A stretch of DNA of 60,998 bases from an uncultured Pseudobutyrivibrio sp. (GTDB lineage: Bacteria > Bacillota > Clostridia > Lachnospirales > Lachnospiraceae), in the NCBI GenBank assembly GCA_946403965.1, contig CAMJBT010000011.1, positions 1-60,998 of the forward strand. Reading direction: 5' to 3'. Positions 54,380-60,998 of this stretch are shown here, piece by piece. Each line of letters begins with the position of its first letter. Within the stretch, counting starts at the first letter, position 1. The position numbers were made by a program, and so were the translations under genes. The notes below the pieces were generated by a model, which did not search any database, was not told the origin of the DNA, and saw only the letters and a program-made list of their open reading frames with translations.

Positions 54380-55777
54380 ATGAAGCTAAAAAAATTCTTA
54401 GCAACTCTTTTAGTAGGTGCAATGACATTGTCACTTGCAGCCTGCGGAAGCGATGGCAGTGAAGCCGCATTAGAAGGGGAAAATGTTGATTCTGCAACAG
54501 TAGGTAACAAGGATGGTGAAAAACTTGTTATCTGGACACTTGCAAAGGATCTTCAGACCTTCGCAGAAAAGTATGCAGAGGAGAACAGCGATGTTCAAAT
54601 CGAAACAGTAGTTATCGAGCCTGCAGATTATGCAACAAAGGTACAGACAGCTCTTAACGGAGGACAGACAACACCTGATATCATCGTAGGTGAGCCTCAG
54701 ATGCTTGAGGATTTCTATGAGGCTGGTTATTTCGAGGATCTTAATCAGGCTCCATACAATGCACAGGATTACGATGGACAGATTGTTGACTATGTATGGA
54801 AGGTTGGACAGGATTCAGAAGGAATCCAGAGAGCAATCTCTTACCAGATTACACCAGCAGGTATCTACTATCGTAGAGATATTGCAGAGAAGGTATTTGG
54901 AACAGATGATCCAGAAGAAATTGGCAAGCTTTTTGCTGATTATGACAAGGTACTTGAAACTGCAAAAACACTTAAGGATGCAGGATATCGTATCTTTGCA
55001 TCAGATGCAGAAATCAATTATTTCTCAGGTGATAGCGCTTGGGTAATCGACGATAAGCTCAATGTAAATCAGTCACGTCTTGATTACATGGATCTTTCAA
55101 TTGATTTATACAAGAACGACTATACCGCATATGCGAACCAGTGGTCTACACCATGGTATCAGGCTATGGCTGGCGAGGTACCTATACTTACAGCTGATAT
55201 CCAGAACTACTCTGATGATTCAGTAAACGTTTGGGATGCTGATCAGTTTGAGGAAGCTACAAAGGATCTTGATAAGACAGAAGTATTTGCCTTCGGTCTT
55301 CCTAGCTGGGGCGTACTTACACTTAGAGATAATGTAGGTGAGACATCAGGTAAGTGGGGCGTATGTTCAGGCCCAGCTTACGGCTTTGGTGGTGGTACAT
55401 TTATCGGTATTTCTGCAAACTCAGAGCACAAGGATCTTGCTTGGGATTTCTTAAAGTGGGTAACACTTGATGAGGATACAGCAGAGTGGTGGATTGAAAA
55501 GTCAGAAGGTGATACAGTTTCACTTATTTCTGTACTTGAGAAACACAAGGATGATGAGAACCCAGTATACGGAAATCAGAAGCTTTATTCATTCTGGCAG
55601 GAGCAGGCTGAGCACATTGATTACTCTAAGGTAACACGTTATGACAAGATTATTAATGATGCTTGGGGTGCTGCTATCACAGCAATCAAGACAGGCGAGA
55701 AGAGCAAGGAAGATGCCATCTCAGAGTTCTACGATGTAGTTGAATCTACATATCCAGAAATTAAAGTTGAAAGATAA
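54380..55777 (+). CDS. Sugar ABC transporter substrate-binding lipoprotein
   Basis: A 465-residue family 1 solute-binding lipoprotein (lipobox SLAAC, Cys22), typical of oligosaccharide importers. Visible: LVIWTLAKDLQTFAEKY, PDIIVGEPQML, and a C-terminal WWIEKSEGDTVSL region. It is followed by two permease genes, completing the membrane part of a CUT1 importer; the MsiK-type ATPase is expected elsewhere. A hairpin between this gene and the permeases probably protects the binding-protein mRNA. The substrate is likely a beta-gluco-oligosaccharide, inferred from the neighbouring phosphorylases. Confidence 0.93.
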   Translation: MKLKKFLATLLVGAMTLSLAACGSDGSEAALEGENVDSATVGNKDGEKLVIWTLAKDLQTFAEKYAEENSDVQIETVVIEPADYATKVQTALNGGQTTPDIIVGEPQMLEDFYEAGYFEDLNQAPYNAQDYDGQIVDYVWKVGQDSEGIQRAISYQITPAGIYYRRDIAEKVFGTDDPEEIGKLFADYDKVLETAKTLKDAGYRIFASDAEINYFSGDSAWVIDDKLNVNQSRLDYMDLSIDLYKNDYTAYANQWSTPWYQAMAGEVPILTADIQNYSDDSVNVWDADQFEEATKDLDKTEVFAFGLPSWGVLTLRDNVGETSGKWGVCSGPAYGFGGGTFIGISANSEHKDLAWDFLKWVTLDEDTAEWWIEKSEGDTVSLISVLEKHKDDENPVYGNQKLYSFWQEQAEHIDYSKVTRYDKIINDAWGAAITAIKTGEKSKEDAISEFYDVVESTYPEIKVER

Positions 55778-55794
55778 TACGTAGATGATGAAAA

Positions 55795-55820
55795 TGGGGC
55801 TGACAAAAATGTCAGCCCCA
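55795..55820 (+). other. Intercistronic hairpin between binding protein and permease genes
   Basis: TGGGGCTGAC / GTCAGCCCCA, a perfect 10-bp stem with a 6-base loop, followed by AAAATTAAAAG with no T tract. Probably an mRNA-stabilising or processing element giving more binding protein than permease. Confidence 0.75.
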
Positions 55821-55840
55821 AAATTAAAAGGGAGGAAAGG

Positions 55841-56764
55841 ATGAAAGCTTTTTCTATAAAGAATTTGATGAAGAACAGGAATAATGCAGCATATCTGTTT
55901 GTGCTCCCATTCGTCATCGTTTTTTTGATTTTTAGTGTGTATCCTGTATTCAGAACACTCTATCTAAGTTTTACAGAATACAAAGGTTTTGGAGAACCAA
56001 CTCTTATAGGTTTGGCCAACTATAAGAGAGTAATAGGAGATAAGTTTTTCTGGAGAGCATTGTACAACACAATAAAAATGTGGGGATTAAACATTGTACT
56101 TCAGCTTGGACTTGCATTTTTACTTACAATAGTATTTTCAGACATTAAATATAAGGTTACTGGACTTCCAGTTTTCAGAGCAATTTATTATTTACCTAAC
56201 TTAATTGCAGCTACTTCAGTTTCATTCCTCTTCAAGACTCTTTTGGATTGGAAATACGGAACATTCAATCAGATTCTTCTTGCAACAGGACTGGTTGATC
56301 AGCAGATCAATTGGTTGGGACAGCGTTCAACTGCCTGGGGCGTTATTTCAGTGATTCAGGCATGGATGTGGTTTGGAAACTCTTTCATCATGCTTATGGC
56401 TGGTGTACAGGGAATTCCTACAGATTATTTTGAGGCAGCAGCAATTGATGGTGCTGGAAGATGGAAGACATTTGGAAAAATTACATTACCTCTTCTTAGA
56501 CCAATTCTTTTATACGTAGCAGTTACTTCTCTTATTGGTGGTTTACAGTTGTTTGATTTACCATTCCTTATGAATGGTGCAGCAGGACCATCTACAGCAG
56601 GTGAGCCAGGTGGAACACTTCAGACTGTAGTTATGTATATGTACAAATTTGGTTTTGAAACTCATCAGGTAGGCTTTGCTTCAGCAATAGCATATACACT
56701 GTTTATCATAATACTTATTGTTTCGTTACTTGAATTTAAATTCTTAGGTGGAAAGGAGGACTAG
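55841..56764 (+). CDS. Sugar ABC transporter permease 1 (MalF/UgpA-like)
   Basis: A 307-residue permease with six predicted membrane segments and the cytoplasmic EAA loop (EAAAIDGAGRWKTFGKITLPLLRP, about residues 205-228) that docks the ATPase. GGGAGG site before the ATG. It ends three bases before permease 2. CUT1-type oligosaccharide importer subunit. Confidence 0.94.
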   Translation: MKAFSIKNLMKNRNNAAYLFVLPFVIVFLIFSVYPVFRTLYLSFTEYKGFGEPTLIGLANYKRVIGDKFFWRALYNTIKMWGLNIVLQLGLAFLLTIVFSDIKYKVTGLPVFRAIYYLPNLIAATSVSFLFKTLLDWKYGTFNQILLATGLVDQQINWLGQRSTAWGVISVIQAWMWFGNSFIMLMAGVQGIPTDYFEAAAIDGAGRWKTFGKITLPLLRPILLYVAVTSLIGGLQLFDLPFLMNGAAGPSTAGEPGGTLQTVVMYMYKFGFETHQVGFASAIAYTLFIIILIVSLLEFKFLGGKED

Positions 56765-56767
56765 AAA

Positions 56768-57595
56768 GTGGCTACAAAAATTAAAAAAGTGGTGCTTTAT
56801 ATTGCACTTATTATTCTCGCCCTTGGATGTCTTCTTCCATTTTGGCTAATGATAGTAAACTCCACCAGATCAGGTGTTGAGATAACTCATTCTTTTTCAT
56901 TTTTGCCGGGGCACAGTCTTAAAGATAACTGGGTTGTGTTGTTTGATTATGTAAATCTTTTTAGAGGCTTTTTTAACAGTATCAAAGTGGCTGTGCCGGC
57001 AACTCTTCTCACTGCATATTTTTCTGCTATTACAGCATTTGCAATGGCAATGTATGAGTGGAAGGGAAATAGCGTATTATTCAAAGTTATCGTGGTATTT
57101 ATGATGATTCCATCACAGCTTTCACTTATTGGTTTTTACAACCTTTGTCAAAAGCTGAGATTGATTGATTCATATGTTCCTCTTATTGTTCCTGCTATTG
57201 CGGCGCCTGGAATTGTCTTCTTCCTCAGACAGTATGTTAAATCTACACTTTCCAAGGCGTTGCTTGAGGCAGCAAGAATTGATGGGGCTTCAGAAATTCA
57301 TACATTCCATAAGATTGTGCTTCCAATTATGGCTCCTGGAATTGCTACTATGTCAATTGGAGCATTCATTGGAAACTGGAACTCGTATCTGATGCCTTTA
57401 ATACTTTTAAATACTCCTAATAAAATGACATTACCTGTAATGATTTCCACATTGAATGCGGCTACTGATTTACAGAAGAATCAAGGTGCTATATATCTTG
57501 GAGTTGCTATTTCAGTAGTTCCTATCATGATAGTATTTGCTTTCTGTTCTAAATACATCATCAGCAGCATCTCCGCAGGTAGTGTAAAAGAATAA
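56768..57595 (+). CDS. Sugar ABC transporter permease 2 (MalG/UgpE-like)
   Basis: A 275-residue permease, six membrane segments, EAA loop EAARIDGASEIHTFHKIVLP (about 176-195). The start is a GTG at 56768 with AAAGGAGGA upstream. Pairs with permease 1 as a heterodimer. Confidence 0.94.
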   Translation: MATKIKKVVLYIALIILALGCLLPFWLMIVNSTRSGVEITHSFSFLPGHSLKDNWVVLFDYVNLFRGFFNSIKVAVPATLLTAYFSAITAFAMAMYEWKGNSVLFKVIVVFMMIPSQLSLIGFYNLCQKLRLIDSYVPLIVPAIAAPGIVFFLRQYVKSTLSKALLEAARIDGASEIHTFHKIVLPIMAPGIATMSIGAFIGNWNSYLMPLILLNTPNKMTLPVMISTLNAATDLQKNQGAIYLGVAISVVPIMIVFAFCSKYIISSISAGSVKE

Positions 57596-57603
57596 ATATT
57601 AAC

Positions 57604-57630
57604 GGGCTGGCGCCATTTTGGCGGCAGTCC
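57604..57630 (+). other. Hairpin between permease 2 and the second binding protein gene
   Basis: GGGCTG-G-CGCCA / TGGCG-G-CAGTCC, an 11-bp stem with one G-G mismatch and a short loop, then TTAATTC. Not a clean terminator; perhaps mRNA-stabilising. Confidence 0.6.
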
Positions 57631-57649
57631 TTAATTCGTTGAAAGGTAT

Positions 57650-59260
57650 ATGGCTGACAAGTATAATAGAAACATGAAACTGAAATCAAATTATAAAAAG
57701 AAGTTAATAGCAACAGCCCTTTTGTTTTCTATGTTTTTTGGATGTGGCAAGGAAACTGACAAAGGAGTAAACGATTCAAAGGATAATATAACTCTTGATT
57801 GGTATATCAATTATTCCTGGTTTAATACTGGATGGGGTAGTAGTGTGGTTTCCAGAGCAATCACTGAAAATACCGGTGTGAACATTAATTTTATTACACC
57901 GCAAGGTAATGAGGAGGAAAAACTAAATGCCTTGATAGAGTCGGGCACCCTTCCAGATCTCATTACACTTGGTTGGTGGGAGCCACAAGTAAATGAGATG
58001 ATACAAAAGGATATGGTGTATGCCATTAATAAACTTGCTGATGATTATGATCCATATTTTTATCAGGTGAGCGATAAGCAGGCAGTCAGCTGGTACACCC
58101 AGTCTGATGGTAATATTTATGGATATCCTTGTTCGTCAGTCACACCTCAAGATGTTGAAAACAATGACAAGATAGGATCAAACCAAACTTTTCTTGTTCG
58201 AAAGGACATTTATGAAGCAATCGGAAGTCCTGATATGACTACTATTCAAGGCTTTGAAAATGCCGTAAAAAAAGCTAAGGAAATGTATCCGGAGATAGAT
58301 GGCAAGCCATTGATTCCTATTGGAGCACATCTTTTTGATGATTCTGGAAATGTTTCATTCGATCAGTATATGCAAAATTTCCTGGCTATACCATACGAAA
58401 AGGATGGCAAGCTCTATGACAGGAACACAGATCCAGAATATATTGAATGGCTCAAAATGTTTAGAAGATTAGGCCAGGAGGGATATCTGGCTACAGATGT
58501 GTTTATAGACCAGCGTACTCAGATGGAAGAAAAAATAGCTGAGGGACGATATTTTTGTATGCTCTATCAATACACTGATATGGCAGCTCAGCAAAAGACA
58601 CTTTATTCAAATAATCCTAATAGTATATATATTGCTGTGGATGGACCAAAGAATAAAAATGGTGATGATCATGTGCTTCCAACAAATACTGTCAGTGGTT
58701 GGACCGTCACTATGATATCAAAGAATTGTAAAAACCCTGACAGGGCTATACAGTTCATGGACTATCTTATTTCAGAAGAAGGGCAAAAGTTGATTTACCT
58801 AGGTGTAGAAGGAATAACCTACGACATGGTAGATGGAAAGCCCGTTATTAAGTCAGATGTGTTGAAACTCCTAAATACTGATAGAGCATCTTATGACCAG
58901 ATATATGGAGCAGATGATGCCTATTGGATGCTTCAGGATAATGTAATGCAATTGAAGTGGAAACCAGAAATATCCTCCCCAATCACACAGATGGAGGAAT
59001 GGACTTATAAATATGTAAAATATACAGGTCAATATGATGTTATTTTGCCTGCAGATACAGAGGATGCGTATATTGATAGTCAAATAAAGTCCTTGTGGTC
59101 AGAGACCCTTCAGGATTTATTACTTTCAGAAAGTGATCAGGAGTTTGATAGAATTCTTGAAAAATATAAGTCTGAACGCTCAGTGTTAGGCTTCGAACAG
59201 CTTCAGGAGAAACGATACCAGTATGTTGTTAAAGCAAAAGAAAAATTGGGAATCAATTAA
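57650..59260 (+). CDS. Second extracellular solute-binding lipoprotein
   Basis: A 536-residue family 1 binding protein of the longer LplA/AlgQ type. It has a basic N-terminus, hydrophobic segment and lipobox-like MFFGC (Cys near residue 32), then ITLDWYINYSWF and PDLITLGWW. It follows permease 2 by 54 bases and overlaps the sensor kinase gene by 38. Such proteins next to YesM-type kinases can act as ligand presenters or supply the same importer with a different sugar. The family is secure; the ligand is unknown. Confidence 0.88.
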   Translation: MADKYNRNMKLKSNYKKKLIATALLFSMFFGCGKETDKGVNDSKDNITLDWYINYSWFNTGWGSSVVSRAITENTGVNINFITPQGNEEEKLNALIESGTLPDLITLGWWEPQVNEMIQKDMVYAINKLADDYDPYFYQVSDKQAVSWYTQSDGNIYGYPCSSVTPQDVENNDKIGSNQTFLVRKDIYEAIGSPDMTTIQGFENAVKKAKEMYPEIDGKPLIPIGAHLFDDSGNVSFDQYMQNFLAIPYEKDGKLYDRNTDPEYIEWLKMFRRLGQEGYLATDVFIDQRTQMEEKIAEGRYFCMLYQYTDMAAQQKTLYSNNPNSIYIAVDGPKNKNGDDHVLPTNTVSGWTVTMISKNCKNPDRAIQFMDYLISEEGQKLIYLGVEGITYDMVDGKPVIKSDVLKLLNTDRASYDQIYGADDAYWMLQDNVMQLKWKPEISSPITQMEEWTYKYVKYTGQYDVILPADTEDAYIDSQIKSLWSETLQDLLLSESDQEFDRILEKYKSERSVLGFEQLQEKRYQYVVKAKEKLGIN

Positions 59261-60974
59261 GGGAATAAAACTGAATACAAAACTTACTGCCATTATTCTT
59301 TTGTTTGTTATGGTGCCAATTGCTATTTTAAGTGGTGTTATGTTTTACAACATGGAACAATCTACAATCAATGAGAATGTTTCATTCATGGATTCCACAA
59401 TGGCAAGAAGACAGGATAGCATCAGGAATAATATTGATTCTATCAATATGACAACTCAGTTTTTTCTGTCAGATGAAAGCATGAATTCAGTGCTAATTAG
59501 TGCTAAAAATGGTGGCTCTTATAGTACAAAGGATTTGATTGCCATCTACAAAAATGATGTTGCAGCACTTGAACGACTTATTAATACAAACCCTGTTCTG
59601 GGAGGAGCAAGATACTATGCTGTCTCAGACAATGTGCAGGAGATGATGCCGGTAATGTACAACGCATCCAGAATGGAACGTCAGGAATGGGTTGAAATGG
59701 CACAGACCGGAGGATGGATTTTCAACTATCAGGACCATTTGTTTTCATCCAGTGATACTACACCTATGATGGCTCTTATCACCCCAGTTACAAACAAAAA
59801 ATATGGAAGACTTGGTGTTATCGAAGCTAATATGAAAATGAGGACCATGTTTCCATCTTTATATGAAAATGTAAAAAGTGAAACAAGCTGTTTTGTCACT
59901 AAGGATGGAGATGTTATATTTGGCAGAAATACAAATGAAAAAGTGAAGTCCATAGCTATAGCTTTAGCTGATGATATAAAGGACGAAGCTATGGATGAAT
60001 ATGAGACTCCAGAAATAAAAACCTTTTACAGCAAAGCAGAAAAAAGCGTCATTTCTGGAATGTACATCAAGGAGCTTTCAGGAACACTGGTTTCAGTTGA
60101 AGATATATCTGGCAGCTTAAATCAGGTGTATAACCAGAGAAATGCTTTTGTAATATGGATGATTGTCATTCTGTTTTTTCTCACATTTGTGATAAACCTA
60201 TTGGTACGAGGAGTGCTAAAAGATTTTTATGCCGTGCTCTATACAATTAGACAGGTTAGAGGCGGAGATCTTTCAGTACGTACCAAGGAGACTGGTAAAG
60301 AGGATGAAATGGGTGAGTTGGCTCATCAGGTTAATCGAATGCTTGATAACATTCAGACTCTTATGCAGCAGAATATTGATAGAGAATTACTTGCAAAAAA
60401 TAGTCAGATTAAAGCCTTACAGAATCAGATAAATGCTCATTTCATATACAATGTTTTGGAATCTATAAAGATGATGGCTGAAATGAATGAGGAATACGTA
60501 ATTTCGGATTCAATCACAAGCCTTGGAAAGCTGTTACGATACAGCATGAAATGGACTTCAAACACTGTTTTAGTATCGGATGAGTTGGAATATATCAAAA
60601 ACTATACTGCACTTATAAATCTTCGATTCGATTATGTGATTTATTTATCACTAAACATACCAGAGAAGATTATGAATCAAAGAATTCCCAAAATGTCACT
60701 TCAGCCTATTATTGAAAATGCAATTATTCATGGTGTAGAAGGCATAGCTGAAGATACTACAATCTATATAAAGGGCTTTATTGATGACCCTGATTGTGTA
60801 ATTGAAATTACAGACAACGGTCGTGGAATGAATGATGAAGAGCTTGAAAATCTAAAGAAAAAGATTGCTGGAGAAATTGAAACCAGTGGTGGTTCAAGTA
60901 ATGGCATTGGCCTTAAAAATGTTCAGGATAGGTTAAATAGCAGTTACATATACTTCGCACCGTACAGTATGTGA
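59223..60974 (+). CDS. YesM/LytS-type sensor histidine kinase, C-terminally truncated
   Basis: A 583-residue kinase: TM1 (about 20-40), an extracellular Cache domain (about 41-295), TM2 (about 305-325), HAMP (about 330-385), His_kinase domain with NQINAHFIYNVLESIKMMAE (phospho-acceptor His), and an ATPase domain with QPIIENAIIHGV and ITDNGRGM. After NGIGLKNVQDRL the family normally runs on for about 40-50 residues with an FG-x-xYG-type sequence, but here it ends within about 14 residues (SSYIYFAPYSM-stop). The end is therefore abnormal: insertion, frameshift or assembly break. It overlaps the binding-protein gene. The AraC-type regulator expected as partner is outside the window. Confidence 0.88.
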   Translation: MLLKQKKNWESIKGIKLNTKLTAIILLFVMVPIAILSGVMFYNMEQSTINENVSFMDSTMARRQDSIRNNIDSINMTTQFFLSDESMNSVLISAKNGGSYSTKDLIAIYKNDVAALERLINTNPVLGGARYYAVSDNVQEMMPVMYNASRMERQEWVEMAQTGGWIFNYQDHLFSSSDTTPMMALITPVTNKKYGRLGVIEANMKMRTMFPSLYENVKSETSCFVTKDGDVIFGRNTNEKVKSIAIALADDIKDEAMDEYETPEIKTFYSKAEKSVISGMYIKELSGTLVSVEDISGSLNQVYNQRNAFVIWMIVILFFLTFVINLLVRGVLKDFYAVLYTIRQVRGGDLSVRTKETGKEDEMGELAHQVNRMLDNIQTLMQQNIDRELLAKNSQIKALQNQINAHFIYNVLESIKMMAEMNEEYVISDSITSLGKLLRYSMKWTSNTVLVSDELEYIKNYTALINLRFDYVIYLSLNIPEKIMNQRIPKMSLQPIIENAIIHGVEGIAEDTTIYIKGFIDDPDCVIEITDNGRGMNDEELENLKKKIAGEIETSGGSSNGIGLKNVQDRLNSSYIYFAPYSM

Positions 60975-60998
60975 TAGAATAAGGCTTCGTACATACTG
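60964..60998. repeat. Inverted repeat at the window end inside the truncated kinase
   Basis: CAGTATGT (60964-60971) and ACATACTG (60991-60998) are inverted copies flanking the premature stop. Could be the edge of an inserted element or a structured site. Too little sequence remains to decide. Confidence 0.4.

Overview
The window looks like a chromosomal segment of a low-GC, strictly anaerobic Gram-positive of the Lachnospiraceae, most like Butyrivibrio or Pseudobutyrivibrio. This is an inference from gene content: an oxygen-sensitive class III ribonucleotide reductase, pyruvate formate-lyase with its activase, a GH3 beta-glucosidase with the inverted domain order known from rumen clostridia, a GH94-type phosphorylase, PyrK/PyrD-type dihydroorotate dehydrogenase, MecA, and strong AGGAGG-type ribosome binding sites. 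I saw no rRNA, tRNA, CRISPR array or intact insertion sequence.

Positions 1-1455 hold the 3' end of nrdD, fused to a thioredoxin-like domain. Positions 1609-22763 are the centre of interest: a type VII (ESX/WXG100, T7SSb-like) secretion region. It starts with a giant Ig-repeat surface protein and an EsxA-like WXG100 protein. Next comes an A/T-rich cargo module: three small helical proteins, a lipoprotein, a lipase with an N-terminal catalytic domain and a helical C-terminus, a second lipoprotein that is a partial near-identical duplicate, and a polytopic membrane protein. The module resembles the S. aureus TslA 'reverse-domain' lipase effector with lipoprotein immunity. A second operon (12070-22763) encodes two pseudo-trypsin/TM/FHA proteins, a PP2C phosphatase, an active-looking Hanks kinase with one TM, a small TM protein carrying repeated EAT-x-VLD motifs, and EssC. 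I infer a kinase/phosphatase/FHA circuit that controls or forms part of the secretion machine.

Positions 22791-31945: a decayed GH1 fragment, KtrAB potassium uptake, NudC on the minus strand, then a four-gene operon of a YukD/EsaB-like ubiquitin-fold protein, a hybrid histidine kinase, an orphan solute-binding lipoprotein and a receiver/HD-GYP protein. This may connect the secretion system to extracellular sensing and cyclic-di-GMP turnover.

Positions 31971-41466: a TrpXYZ-type ABC transporter and aspartokinase (lysC), each driven by a promoter with the same 16-bp palindrome over its -35 at the same spacing; then pyrC-pyrF-pyrK-pyrD and mecA. Positions 41491-44523 (minus) carry pflA and pflB.

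Positions 44828-60998: carbohydrate use. There is a domain-inverted GH3 enzyme, a DUF362 protein, two large phosphorylase-type enzymes (GH94, and one I tentatively place near GH161), a complete sugar ABC importer (lipoprotein and two permeases), a second binding lipoprotein, and a YesM/LytS-type sensor kinase whose ATPase domain is cut short near the window edge. The logic suggests uptake of beta-gluco-oligosaccharides and their phosphorolysis in the cytoplasm.
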